From the NCBI GenBank assembly GCA_050945075.1, contig JBMNSG010000001.1, positions 18,882 through 82,881 on the forward strand: a stretch of 64,000 bases of DNA. The letters run 5' to 3'. The stretch's first letter is position 1, and the number at the start of each line of letters is the position of its first letter. Below are positions 34,395 to 43,748 of the stretch, one piece after another. Both the position numbers and the translations under genes were made by a program. The DNA is from UBA7485 sp050945075 (GTDB lineage Bacteria; Bacillota; Clostridia; Eubacteriales; Eubacteriaceae). The notes beneath the pieces are model-generated. The model ran no database searches. It saw only the letters and a list, made by a program, of their open reading frames with translations, and had not been told where the DNA came from.

Positions 34395-35123
34395 ATGAGA
34401 CTTCAAAAATATATAGCCCATTGCGGCGTTACTTCCAGGCGCAAGGCGGAAACAATGATCCTTGACGGACGTGTCCGGGTCAACGGGGAAACGGTAAACA
34501 GACTCGGTACAGAGATTAAACCGGGAGACGTGGTGGAAGTGGACGGTTCACGGATTGAACCGGAAGAGAAACGTTATGTGCTGCTCAACAAACCGGCAGG
34601 TTATGTCTGTACCTCGGAAGATGCACATGCAGAGAAAACAGTTCATGATCTGATAGACGGACAGGAACGGCTTTATACTGCAGGGCGTCTGGATAAAGAC
34701 ACCGAAGGACTGATCCTGCTCACCAATGACGGAGAGCTCACCAACAAACTGACTCATCCTTCACACACCATCGATAAAACCTATGAAGCCATGGTTCAGG
34801 GCGTTCCTGCAGAAGAAGAGCTGAAAAAACTCAGAACCGGTGTCATGATCCTTGAGGATGATGAAAACAGCCGTACTGTCAGAACGGCACCCGCAGCTGT
34901 CCGTATCATGGCGGATCTCGGCAATGCCGCGCTGCTGGAAATTACCATCCATGAAGGCAGGAAACGACAGGTCCGGAAAATGTGTGCGGCCATCGGACAC
35001 CCGGTTAAAAAGCTCAGACGTGTCCGCGAAGGCTGCCTGGATCTGAAAGGCCTGAAACCCGGTGATTATCGTGAGCTTACCAGGGAAGAGGTCAGCGCAT
35101 TGAAAAAGGAAGCCGGGAAATGA
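34395..35123 (+). CDS. rluB: 23S rRNA pseudouridine synthase RluB/RsuA family
   Basis: 242 residues from ATG 34395, which follows AGGAAG and begins with the canonical MRLQKYIAHCG of S4-domain synthases. S4 RNA-binding domain (residues 1-60), then the catalytic domain with the active aspartate in AGRLDKDTEGLILLTNDGEL. It converts uridine to pseudouridine in 23S rRNA helix 89 or, less likely, in 16S rRNA (RsuA). It overlaps the next gene by four bases. Confidence 0.93.
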   Translation: MRLQKYIAHCGVTSRRKAETMILDGRVRVNGETVNRLGTEIKPGDVVEVDGSRIEPEEKRYVLLNKPAGYVCTSEDAHAEKTVHDLIDGQERLYTAGRLDKDTEGLILLTNDGELTNKLTHPSHTIDKTYEAMVQGVPAEEELKKLRTGVMILEDDENSRTVRTAPAAVRIMADLGNAALLEITIHEGRKRQVRKMCAAIGHPVKKLRRVREGCLDLKGLKPGDYRELTREEVSALKKEAGK

Positions 35124-35683
35124 AAGAACAGGAGCTGAGAGCTTCAAGTCAGGCGCAGCAGATTGTGGAACAAGTACTGACGAAAGGTGGGACAGCAGTG
35201 GATGCAACGGCCGGCAACGGTCATGATACACTGTTTTTATCACGGCTCGCCGGCACTGATGGCACGGTTCTTGCTTTTGATATTCAGGAACAGGCACTTG
35301 AAAATACGGCAGCACTGCTTGAAAAAAGCGGAGCCCCGGATAATGTGACATTGATACAGGCCAATCATGCCTGTTTTACAGAACCTGACAGACTGCCGGA
35401 ACAGGTAGATGTCTTTATGTACAATCTGGGTTATCTTCCGGGAGGAGACCACGGCTGCATGACCGAATCCGGTGACACCGTTTGTTCCCTCGAGGCAGCA
35501 GTCAGCCGTCTGAAACCGGGCGGACTCATTACAGTCTGCCTGTATCCCCATAATCCTGAAGAAACAGAAAAAGTTGAAGCGTTCTGCAGGAATCTGACAG
35601 ATGGTCTGTCTGCATTCATTGTGAAACGGTTGAACCGGAATAATCCACCGTTCTTAATCGTCATCACGAAGGAGGACGAATGA
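35120..35683 (+). CDS. mnmM: tRNA methyltransferase MnmM (YtqB family)
   Basis: 187-residue class I SAM methyltransferase of the YtqB family (PF06962). SAM site: AVDATAGNGHDTLFLSRL (about residues 24-41) and VLAFDIQEQAL; later DVFMYNLGYLPGGDH is a family hallmark. YtqB of Bacillus is reported to be MnmM, which methylates nm5(s2)U34 to mnm5(s2)U34 in tRNA. The function is transferred from that family and not shown here. Overlaps both neighbours by four bases. Confidence 0.82.
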   Translation: MKEQELRASSQAQQIVEQVLTKGGTAVDATAGNGHDTLFLSRLAGTDGTVLAFDIQEQALENTAALLEKSGAPDNVTLIQANHACFTEPDRLPEQVDVFMYNLGYLPGGDHGCMTESGDTVCSLEAAVSRLKPGGLITVCLYPHNPEETEKVEAFCRNLTDGLSAFIVKRLNRNNPPFLIVITKEDE

Positions 35684-36945
35684 ATCCTAAAGTTGCAATA
35701 ATCGGTGCAGGACCGGCCGGCATGTGTGCAGCAGCAGCGGCAGCTCAAAACGGCTGGACTGCAGATCTGTATGATCATAACGAAAAGACTGGGAAGAAGC
35801 TTTTTATCACCGGCAAAGGCCGCTGTAATCTCACCAATGACCGTCCCATTGAGGATTTCTTCGACCAGGTGGTGACAAACGGGAAATTCCTCTATTCTTC
35901 GCTTTATACCTTTACCAATGATCAGCTGGAAGATATGATCGAAGCCGCCGGATGCAGACTGAAAACTGAACGCGGAGGACGCGTTTTTCCCGTCAGTGAC
36001 AAATCAAGTGATATTCTCAAGGCTTTTAACCGTCTGCTTGTACAGAATCATGTGCACGTTATGCTCGGAACGCATATAAGCGCTCTGGTTTTAACAGATG
36101 ATCACACCAGGGTATGCGGAATCCGTTTGAAAAACGGTGAAGTCCGTGATTATGATGCCGTTATTCTGGCAACCGGAGGCGTATCCTACCGATCAACCGG
36201 CTCTGACGGATCGGGTTTCCGAATTGCTGAAAAAGCCGGACATTCAGTCACAGAACTGCGTCCGTCGCTGGTAGGACTGGATACCAGGGAAGACTGGCCG
36301 GGAACACTGGCGGGTCTTACATTGAAAAATGTAAAACTTACTTTATATCGCCATCAAAAAGGCAAAAAAGTCCGTCTTTATGACGAACTGGGTGAGATGC
36401 TGTTTACGCACACCGGAATATCCGGACCGCTGGTTCTGTCTGCATCAGCCAGAGTTAAGGGCAATCCCTCACAATACTCGGTGGATATCGATCTGAAGCC
36501 GGGGCTGACGGATCAGAAACTGGATGCCAGAATTCTGCGCGATTTTGAAGAAGGACAGAACAAAAATCTGGATAATGTGATGGCAGGACTGCTGCCCAGA
36601 CGGATGATACCTGTGATCATTGATCAGGCGGGTCTTATCCCTGATCAGAAAGCAGGAAGTGTAACCCGGGAACAACGGCATGCACTGGTACAGACGCTGA
36701 AAGCACTGCCCCTGAGAATATCCGGACTCGGCGATATAAACGGAGCGATTATTACCAGCGGCGGTATCCCTGTTAAAGAAGTGGATCCGGGTACCATGCA
36801 TTCAAAACTGGTTCAGGGATTGTCTTTTGCGGGGGAAATGCTTGATGTAGATGCGGTGACCGGCGGATATAACATCCAGATTGCCTGCAGTACCGGCTGG
36901 CTTGCCGGCAGCAGTCTCGAGATCCCGGAAAAACAGCAGTCATAA
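35680..36945 (+). CDS. HI0933/YhiN-family flavoprotein (NAD(P)/FAD-dependent oxidoreductase)
   Basis: 421 residues with an FAD Rossmann motif at the N-terminus (VAIIGAGPAGMCAAAAA), the family signature GKKLFITGKGRCNLTN (about 43-58), ILATGGVSY, and a C-terminal FAD motif (GLSFAGEMLDVDAVTGGYN). The family is common in bacteria and its reaction is unknown. It overlaps the mnmM gene by four bases and ends a run of tightly packed genes. Confidence 0.93.
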   Translation: MNPKVAIIGAGPAGMCAAAAAAQNGWTADLYDHNEKTGKKLFITGKGRCNLTNDRPIEDFFDQVVTNGKFLYSSLYTFTNDQLEDMIEAAGCRLKTERGGRVFPVSDKSSDILKAFNRLLVQNHVHVMLGTHISALVLTDDHTRVCGIRLKNGEVRDYDAVILATGGVSYRSTGSDGSGFRIAEKAGHSVTELRPSLVGLDTREDWPGTLAGLTLKNVKLTLYRHQKGKKVRLYDELGEMLFTHTGISGPLVLSASARVKGNPSQYSVDIDLKPGLTDQKLDARILRDFEEGQNKNLDNVMAGLLPRRMIPVIIDQAGLIPDQKAGSVTREQRHALVQTLKALPLRISGLGDINGAIITSGGIPVKEVDPGTMHSKLVQGLSFAGEMLDVDAVTGGYNIQIACSTGWLAGSSLEIPEKQQS

Positions 36946-37005
36946 AATAACAGCAGTCTAAAAAAAACAACAGTCGTAAAAAATCGGAAATTATGGAGAA
37001 AAAGA

Positions 37006-37674
37006 ATGCAGATAGCCATTGACGGCCCTGCGGGAGCCGGAAAAAGCACCGCAGCCAAAATGCTTGCAAAAGAATTGAATTACCTTTATCTTGATACAGG
37101 CGCTATGTACCGGGCATTGACTCTGGCTGTACTCAACGCCCGGACCGATCTGAATGATCCGGAAAAAATTGCGGAAACCGCACTTGGCAGTACCGTGGAT
37201 TTTGACAGCAGCGGCAGAGTGCTGCTTGACGGGGTAGATGTTGAGAAAGAAATACGTACGCCCCGTGTGGCTGCGCATACCTCTCAGGTGGCACCGGTGG
37301 CAGCAGTACGCCGTTATCTGACAGCCCGGATGAGAGAAATAGCCGGCGGACGCAATGTGATTATGGACGGACGGGATATCGGTTCGGTCGTTCTCCCTGA
37401 TGCGGATTATAAGTTTTTTATCAGTGCAACACCTGAAGAACGTGCCAGAAGACGGCAGTCGGAATTTATACAAAAGGGTCTGGATACGGAGAACAGCTTC
37501 GAGAAGATCCTTGAAGATATCAAAACCCGGGATCGCAATGATTCGGAACGGGAAGAAAGTCCGCTTGTCTGTACGGATGATGCTGTACGGATCATGACGG
37601 ATGATATGACCCCCGGAGATGTTGTGAACCGGATGATGGCAATGATTGAGAAAGGCGGAAGCAGTGTTTTATAA
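37006..37674 (+). CDS. cmk: Cytidylate kinase
   Basis: Phosphorylates CMP and dCMP. 222 residues with the P-loop AIDGPAGAGKSTAAKMLA at the start, YLDTGAMYRALTL, the CMP-binding MDGRDIGSVVLPDA (near 122-135) and ATPEERARRRQ in the LID region. GGAG lies ten bases before the ATG. It overlaps plsC by 11 bases; cmk-plsC-ispH-rpsA is a common order in Clostridia and relatives. Confidence 0.97.
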   Translation: MQIAIDGPAGAGKSTAAKMLAKELNYLYLDTGAMYRALTLAVLNARTDLNDPEKIAETALGSTVDFDSSGRVLLDGVDVEKEIRTPRVAAHTSQVAPVAAVRRYLTARMREIAGGRNVIMDGRDIGSVVLPDADYKFFISATPEERARRRQSEFIQKGLDTENSFEKILEDIKTRDRNDSEREESPLVCTDDAVRIMTDDMTPGDVVNRMMAMIEKGGSSVL

Positions 37675-38239
37675 TTTTATTCATAAAGTCGCCTGGCTTA
37701 TTGTCAAGATCTGGTGGAGTCTGAAAGTCAGAGGGAAGGAAAACATACCGGATGAAGGACCTGTTATTATTGTCTCCAATCATCAAAGCAATCTGGATCC
37801 TGTTGCCATCGCTCTGCAGACTAAACGGCATATTCATTTTCTGGCCAAGCAGGAGCTGGCTCAGACAAAAATTACCGCATGGTTTTTCCGTCATCTGCTG
37901 ATTATCCCGGTAGACCGGAAAAAAGTGTCGCCTAAAACCGTCAAGGAATGCCTGCGGGTTCTCAAGGATGGAGAAGTTCTTGGAATTTACCCTGAAGGAA
38001 CCAGAGTGAAGGGTGAACGGATCCGGCCCATGAATGGATTTGTCATGTTTGCGATCAGGACTCAGGCAAAAATCGTACCGGTACATGTCCAGGGATCCGG
38101 AATGAGTTTCCGGAGTAAGGTCAATATGGTGATCGGAGAGCCATTTGAGCTGTCGGAATATTACGGACAGCGGCTGAAACCGGAAAAACTTGATGAAATA
38201 AGTCAGAATATTATGGACAATATCTATAATTTAAAATAA
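37664..38239 (+). CDS. plsC: 1-acylglycerol-3-phosphate O-acyltransferase
   Basis: Membrane-associated acyltransferase making phosphatidic acid. I chose GTG 37664 (191 residues) because AAAGGCGG lies 5 bases before it; a TTG at 37646 has no such site. Catalytic NHQSNLDP (NHX4D box), then IPVDRKK and YPEGTRVKGE (block III). One hydrophobic N-terminal helix. Usual length for the family. Confidence 0.93.
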   Translation: MFYNFIHKVAWLIVKIWWSLKVRGKENIPDEGPVIIVSNHQSNLDPVAIALQTKRHIHFLAKQELAQTKITAWFFRHLLIIPVDRKKVSPKTVKECLRVLKDGEVLGIYPEGTRVKGERIRPMNGFVMFAIRTQAKIVPVHVQGSGMSFRSKVNMVIGEPFELSEYYGQRLKPEKLDEISQNIMDNIYNLK

Positions 38240-38256
38240 AATAGGGTGGATAGTTT

Positions 38257-40569
38257 ATGCATGTTGTTGTAGCTGAAAAAGCTGGCTACTGTTTCGGCAT
38301 CGAAAACGCAATGAAAATGGTCCGCGAGCTTCAGACGAAGAACGACGGACTGCCCATAACGACCCTCGGAGATATTTCGCATAACCGTCAGGAAACTGAA
38401 CGGCTGCAGTCGGAGGGAATCGCAAAGGCAGACAGCGTTGACGAGGTGGATTCCGGTTACCTTGTTATCCGTTCACACGGAGTTGGCAAGGCAGAGATAG
38501 AAAAAGCCCGGGCGAAAGGGCTTCAGGTTGTGAATGCGACCTGTCCGTTTGTCCGTTCCATGCAGAAAAAGATCGAGCGTTACAGCGGACTCGGGTATCA
38601 GATCGTCATAGTCGGCGATAAAAACCATCCCGAGGTAACTGGTGCCTGCGGATGGTGCAGCAGTGAACCGGTTGTTGTAGGAAGCCTTAAAGAGGCGGAA
38701 GCACTTGGTCAATACGAAAAACTATGTGTAGTGGCGCAGACTACCATTATCGAAAAGAACTTTCTTGAGATAACGGAAGCGCTTAAAACAAAAACGCGTG
38801 ATATCGTCATTCAGAATACAATCTGCAGTGCGACAGCCGAGAGACAGAAAGCGGCTGCCAAAACTGCCCGGAGCGTGGATGGAATGATCGTAGTAGGCGG
38901 ATATCACAGTTCAAACACGCAGAAGCTTGCACAGCTCTGCAAAGCCTACTGCAAAAATACTTGGCATATTGAGACAGCCGGAGAGTTAAACCTTGCAGCT
39001 CTCGATGGGTGTGAAACGGTAGGAATCACTGCCGGAGCCTCAACCCCGGACTGGATCATCCAGGAGGTAACGGAAAGCATGGAAGAAAACAAAATGGCAC
39101 AGGAACAGGTCGTCGACGGTATTCAGGCAGAAACAGCGGAAGCTCCGAAAACGGAAGCACCGGAAACTGCAGTAGAAGAAACTGCAGCACCGGCTGTTGA
39201 AGCAGCAAAGCCTGCTGATGATGTCGCTGATGAAGATTTTGACTTCGCAGCAGAAATTGAAGAAATGCCCACAATCAGAAAAAACAGTCCGATTACGGGT
39301 ACAGTTCTCAGCGTCGATGACAATGAAGTGATTTTAAATATAGGATATAAGGCAGATGCCGTTATCCCAAAAAGAGATTACACATGGAAAGATGACGAAG
39401 CTCTGACAGACCTGGTTAAGGTCGGAGATACAATCGAAGCAATCGTCACAGATATGAACGACGGCGACGGCCGCGTTAAACTTTCCAAGATCAAATTCGA
39501 CAATCACAAGATCCAGCAGAAACTTGCTGAAGCTTATGAAAACAAGACGGAACTTCAGGGTAAAGTCAAGAAGGTTTCAGGCAGCGGACTCATCGTTGAT
39601 GTAGGATTCGCAGAAATCTTCATGCCGGCATCCCAGTATCATATCCGTTACGTCAAAGACCTTGAAGCACTGGTCGGCAACGACGTCCGCGGTATCATCA
39701 TTGACTACAATGCAAAGCGCCGCAGAGCGATCCTTTCACAGAAAGTCATTCTGGAAAAGGAACTCAAGGAACGTCAGAAGATCCAGCGCGAAGCCAAGGA
39801 AAAACGTTTTGGCGAACTCAATATCGACGATGTTGTAACAGGTCGTGTCAAGACCATTACTGATTTCGGTATTTTCGTAGACCTGAACGGAATCGACGGT
39901 TTTGTACATCGTTCTGACCTCACATGGGAACGTAACAACGAACCTAAGAATCTCGTGGAAAAAGGCCAGGAAATCCAGGCCAAGGTTATTTCCAAGAACG
40001 AAGAAGACAAGAAGATCAAGCTTTCTGTCAAAGCGCTTCAGGAAAGACCGTGGGAACAGTTCATCAAGAACTACAAGGAAGGCGACGAAGTCGAAGTTCG
40101 TATTACTAATACACTTGATTTCGGTGCATTCGCTGAAATTATCCCGGGTGTTGAAGGCCTGATCCACGTATCAGAAATTTCATACGACCGTGTTGAATCC
40201 GTTTCTTCAGTCCTTTCACCGGGACAGACAGTTACTGTCAAGATCATCGGCATCAACAAGGACAAGGAAAAGATTTCACTGTCCATCAAGGCTACACTGC
40301 CTGAACAGGAACGTCCGCAGAGACAGCAGCGTCACAGCAACAACAACAATAACAGAAGCGAACGCAGCTACGATAACGGCGGCAACGGCGGCTATCGCAG
40401 AAACAGCGAAGGCGGCAACAAGGGCGGCGGAAGAAACAGAAAGCAGCAGTACAACAGAAATAAAACTGTTTACGAAGAAAACGCCAATGTTACACTGGGC
40501 GATGCTTTCGGCAGCCTGTTCGAAGGACTTGACTTCGACAACAACGACGATAACAAAGACAACGAATAA
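38257..40569 (+). CDS. ispH: Fusion of IspH (HMBPP reductase) and ribosomal protein S1
   Basis: 770 residues. Residues 1-280 are IspH, the last enzyme of the MEP isoprenoid route, with cluster cysteines C12 (AGYCFGI), C97 (NATCPFV) and C190 (NTICSAT). An acidic Ala/Glu/Pro-rich linker (about 283-345) follows, then four S1 RNA-binding domains (starting near GTVLSVDDN, GKVKKVSGS, GRVKTITDFG and VRITNTLDFGA). The tail after about residue 690 is rich in Asn, Gly and Arg, then acidic at the end. IspH-S1 fusions are known in Clostridia and Negativicutes. Start behind GGGTGG. A terminator follows. Confidence 0.96.
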   Translation: MHVVVAEKAGYCFGIENAMKMVRELQTKNDGLPITTLGDISHNRQETERLQSEGIAKADSVDEVDSGYLVIRSHGVGKAEIEKARAKGLQVVNATCPFVRSMQKKIERYSGLGYQIVIVGDKNHPEVTGACGWCSSEPVVVGSLKEAEALGQYEKLCVVAQTTIIEKNFLEITEALKTKTRDIVIQNTICSATAERQKAAAKTARSVDGMIVVGGYHSSNTQKLAQLCKAYCKNTWHIETAGELNLAALDGCETVGITAGASTPDWIIQEVTESMEENKMAQEQVVDGIQAETAEAPKTEAPETAVEETAAPAVEAAKPADDVADEDFDFAAEIEEMPTIRKNSPITGTVLSVDDNEVILNIGYKADAVIPKRDYTWKDDEALTDLVKVGDTIEAIVTDMNDGDGRVKLSKIKFDNHKIQQKLAEAYENKTELQGKVKKVSGSGLIVDVGFAEIFMPASQYHIRYVKDLEALVGNDVRGIIIDYNAKRRRAILSQKVILEKELKERQKIQREAKEKRFGELNIDDVVTGRVKTITDFGIFVDLNGIDGFVHRSDLTWERNNEPKNLVEKGQEIQAKVISKNEEDKKIKLSVKALQERPWEQFIKNYKEGDEVEVRITNTLDFGAFAEIIPGVEGLIHVSEISYDRVESVSSVLSPGQTVTVKIIGINKDKEKISLSIKATLPEQERPQRQQRHSNNNNNRSERSYDNGGNGGYRRNSEGGNKGGGRNRKQQYNRNKTVYEENANVTLGDAFGSLFEGLDFDNNDDNKDNE

Positions 40570-40576
40570 AAAAGAG

Positions 40577-40599
40577 CACCCCGAAAGGGGTGTTTTTTT
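40577..40599 (+). terminator. Intrinsic terminator after ispH-rpsA
   Basis: CACCCC (40577-40582) pairs with GGGGTG (40587-40592) over a GAAA tetraloop, followed by seven T. Confidence 0.93.
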
Positions 40600-40650
40600 G
40601 TTTTCTGCCGGGACATTAATACGGTTTTTCGGTACAAAAGAAACCTTTAC

Positions 40651-40679
40651 TTCACTTTATCCGGGAATCCGCATATAAT
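40651..40679 (+). promoter_or_regulatory. Sigma-A promoter of the PurF-like gene
   Basis: TTCACT (40651-40656) and a perfect TATAAT (40674-40679) with 17-base spacing, about 65 bases before the start codon. Confidence 0.8.
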
Positions 40680-40746
40680 AAGACCGACAAAAATCAAAAG
40701 ATGCATATTGTAAATTTTCAATAAAAATTTCTGACAGAGGTGACAA

Positions 40747-42171
40747 ATGGGCGGTTTATTTGGTACAGCGTCAACAAAAGATTGTGTGAATGATCTGTTT
40801 TTTGGAATCGACTATCACTCACATCTCGGTACACACCGGGGTGGCATGGCGGTAAGTGGTCCTTCAGGGTTTCAGCGGGCGATTCATAATATTCAGAACT
40901 CACCGTTTCGGACCAAGTTTGAACGTGATGTCCAGGAGATGAAAGGATGTATCGGGATCGGCTGTATTTCTGACACGGATCCCCAGCCTATCATTGTACG
41001 GGCGCGCTTTGGCAGTTTTGTATTATCAACGGTCGGAAAGATTAACAATGCCGACGATATTCTCGATTCTATTTTCGACAAGAATCATGCGCATTTTCAG
41101 GAACAGACCAACGGCACCGTCAGTCAGACCGAAGTGGCTGCTGCTCTGATTGCCACCCAGCCTTCACTTGAGGAAGGTCTTGCTCTGGTTCAGGATACCG
41201 TGGACGGCTCACTGACCATGCTGGCGATGACGGAAGATGCAATTTACGCGGCACGCGACAAATACGGCAGGACACCTTTAATCATCGGAAAGAAGGAAGA
41301 CGGCGGGCAGGCCTATGCTGTTTCCTTTGAATCATTTGCCTATCAGAATCTGGGTTACGTGGATGAAAAAATCATCGGACCTTCGGAGATTGTAAAAATC
41401 ACACCGGAAAAACTGGAAACACTCAGAGAACCCGGTGAAAAAATGAAAATCTGTTCTTTCCTGTGGACTTATTACGGTTATCCGACTTCTTCGTATGAAG
41501 GTGTGAATGTAGAACAGATGCGGAACCGCTGCGGCGAACAGCTGGCGAAGCGGGATCAGGATGAAATTGAACTGGATTATGTTGCCGGTGTTCCGGATTC
41601 GGGGACGGCTCATGCGATCGGTTATGCCAATACTTCAAAGACACGTTTCGCCCGTCCGCTTATCAAATATACACCTACCTGGCCGAGAAGCTTTATGCCG
41701 CCAAACCAGAGTATGCGTGAAATGATTGCCAAAATGAAGCTTATCACAGTGAATCCGCTTATTAATGGAAAGAAGCTGCTTTTCATCGATGACTCGATTG
41801 TACGGGGAACGCAGATGCATGATACGGCAAGCTACCTGTTCGAACATGGTGCTCAGGAAGTTCATGTCCGTTCTGCATGTCCTCCGATTATGTATGCCTG
41901 CAAATATCTGAATTTTTCCCGATCGACTTCGGAATACGATCTGATCACCCGCAGAGTAATCCGCGAACTGGAAGACAGTGATAATGTTCCGGAAGACGTG
42001 ATCGCCGAGTATGCAGATGCCTCGACAGACAGGCATCATAAAATGCTGGACCGTATTGCAGAAGAACTTGATTTCACCAGCCTGAAGTATCATGAACTGG
42101 AAGATCTGAAGGAGGCAGTCGGAATTGATCCCTGCAAACTGTGTACTTATTGCTGGGATGGTAAAGAATAA
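40747..42171 (+). CDS. PurF-like amidophosphoribosyltransferase paralogue lacking the catalytic cysteine
   Basis: 474 residues, similar in layout to glutamine PRPP amidotransferase. The N-terminal Ntn-type glutaminase domain has the expected HSHLGTHRGGMAV but begins MGGLFG, where PurF has Cys as the mature first residue (CGIFG), so glutamine cannot be hydrolysed in the usual way. The C-terminal phosphoribosyltransferase domain keeps the PRPP motif LLFIDDSIVRGTQ (about 343-355). The end carries CKLCTYC, resembling the Fe-S ligands of Bacillus-type PurF. It may use free ammonia or another amine, or have a regulatory role; no other purine gene is nearby. Stop overlaps the next ATG by one base. 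Confidence 0.88.
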   Translation: MGGLFGTASTKDCVNDLFFGIDYHSHLGTHRGGMAVSGPSGFQRAIHNIQNSPFRTKFERDVQEMKGCIGIGCISDTDPQPIIVRARFGSFVLSTVGKINNADDILDSIFDKNHAHFQEQTNGTVSQTEVAAALIATQPSLEEGLALVQDTVDGSLTMLAMTEDAIYAARDKYGRTPLIIGKKEDGGQAYAVSFESFAYQNLGYVDEKIIGPSEIVKITPEKLETLREPGEKMKICSFLWTYYGYPTSSYEGVNVEQMRNRCGEQLAKRDQDEIELDYVAGVPDSGTAHAIGYANTSKTRFARPLIKYTPTWPRSFMPPNQSMREMIAKMKLITVNPLINGKKLLFIDDSIVRGTQMHDTASYLFEHGAQEVHVRSACPPIMYACKYLNFSRSTSEYDLITRRVIRELEDSDNVPEDVIAEYADASTDRHHKMLDRIAEELDFTSLKYHELEDLKEAVGIDPCKLCTYCWDGKE

Positions 42172-43733
42172 TGCTTTCCCGGCTCTTCAGCTGCGGGCTG
42201 ACCGGCCTTGAAGGAAGGATTATTACTGTCGAAGCCGATGTCAACACCGGACTGCCCCAGTTTCTGATTGTGGGACTGCCGGATATCGGTATTCGTGAAT
42301 CGAAAGAACGGATCCGTTCTGCTGTCAAGAATTCAGGTTTCCGCTATCCTGCCGCCAGGACTACTGTAAATCTGGCGCCGGCGGATTTCCGAAAAGAAGG
42401 AAGCTCGCTGGATCTGCCCATCGCGCTTTCAATTCTCTGCGCCAGTGAACAGCTTTATCCTCATTCACGTGTAAGGGAAACCATCATTATCGGAGAGCTT
42501 TCGCTCAGCGGGGACGTCAAACCGGTCCATGGGGTTCTCCCTGTGGTCATGGCGGCAAGAGAGGCGGGCTTTAAAGCAGTTGTAGTCCCGAAACAGAACG
42601 TAGAGGAAGCGGCACTGGCCTCCGGAATAGACGTGTACGCAGTCGCGAGCCTTTCTGAAGCAGCCGATTATCTCAGACATCCGGAATGGTTCAGTCCCGA
42701 GCGGAGGCCTATACAGTGTCTTCAGACTGGAGCGGACAAAACAGGTGGCCTGGAAGACGGATCCGGTGTGGATTTTGCGGACATCAGAGGACAGTATCAT
42801 GCCAAACGTGCGCTTGAGATTGCAGCAGCCGGAGGACACAATATTTTACTGTCCGGCCCGCCCGGATCCGGCAAATCGATGCTTGTCAAGGCACTGCCGT
42901 CGATTTTACCGGAGCTGACTCCGGAGGAGATGCTGGATATTACCAGAATATATTCGGTTGCTGGAAAACTGGGTGGCAGATCGCTGATTGCCCGGCGTCC
43001 GTTCCGGGCTCCGCATCATACCGTTTCTGCCAGCGCCATGGCAGGAGGAGGTGCCGTACCAAAACCCGGAGAAGTTTCCCTGGCCCATCTGGGTGTGCTG
43101 TACCTGGACGAGCTGCCGGAGTTTTCACGTGAAGCCTCAGAAATCCTGAGACAGCCGCTGGAGGATTCGCAGATTACAGTGACCAGAGTTCAGGCTTCAG
43201 TGACCTATCCTGCATCCTTTATGCTGGCTGCCAGTATGAATCCCTGTCCATGCGGTTGGCAGGGGACCGAGGGCCACGGGTGTCACTGCACCCCGGTTCA
43301 GGTCGCAAATTACCGCTCCCGGATTTCCGGTCCCTTACTGGATCGGATCGATTTATTTGTAAACGTTCCACAGGTTACCTACGGAGAAATAACGGGAAAG
43401 GCAGAAGCAGAGTCCTCGGCAGCGGTAGCTGGACGCGTTAACAATGCCCGTGAGATTCAAAACAGACGTTACAGCAGCCTGCCCGGGATTTACTGCAATG
43501 CAGATCTCGAGGTTTCGCAAATTGACCGGTATTGTCCTCTCGGAGAGGATGAATCTGAACTAATGGAAAAAAGCTACACTCGCTTCGGGCTTACGGCCCG
43601 CGGGTATCACCGTATTCTGAAGCTTGCACGCACCATTGCCGATCTTGCCGGTGAAGAGCAGATCTCATGCCAGCATATCGGTGAAGCGATTCAATACAGG
43701 ACGGATGACTCTTTTCTGCATGGCGGAATATGA
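42171..43733 (+). CDS. YifB/ComM-type Mg-chelatase-like AAA+ ATPase
   Basis: 520 residues. N-terminal Lon-protease-like fold domain (VEADVNTGLPQFLIVGLPD, KNSGFRYPAARTTVNLAPAD), then an AAA+ module with Walker A LLSGPPGSGKSMLVKALP (near 225-240) and Walker B VLYLDELPEFSR, and a C-terminal Mg-chelatase-like domain. Members of this family (ComM) form hexameric helicases that promote branch migration during natural transformation. The adjacent dprA supports a DNA-uptake or recombination role. Confidence 0.93.
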   Translation: MLSRLFSCGLTGLEGRIITVEADVNTGLPQFLIVGLPDIGIRESKERIRSAVKNSGFRYPAARTTVNLAPADFRKEGSSLDLPIALSILCASEQLYPHSRVRETIIIGELSLSGDVKPVHGVLPVVMAAREAGFKAVVVPKQNVEEAALASGIDVYAVASLSEAADYLRHPEWFSPERRPIQCLQTGADKTGGLEDGSGVDFADIRGQYHAKRALEIAAAGGHNILLSGPPGSGKSMLVKALPSILPELTPEEMLDITRIYSVAGKLGGRSLIARRPFRAPHHTVSASAMAGGGAVPKPGEVSLAHLGVLYLDELPEFSREASEILRQPLEDSQITVTRVQASVTYPASFMLAASMNPCPCGWQGTEGHGCHCTPVQVANYRSRISGPLLDRIDLFVNVPQVTYGEITGKAEAESSAAVAGRVNNAREIQNRRYSSLPGIYCNADLEVSQIDRYCPLGEDESELMEKSYTRFGLTARGYHRILKLARTIADLAGEEQISCQHIGEAIQYRTDDSFLHGGI

Positions 43734-43748
43734 ACGAATGGAATAATC

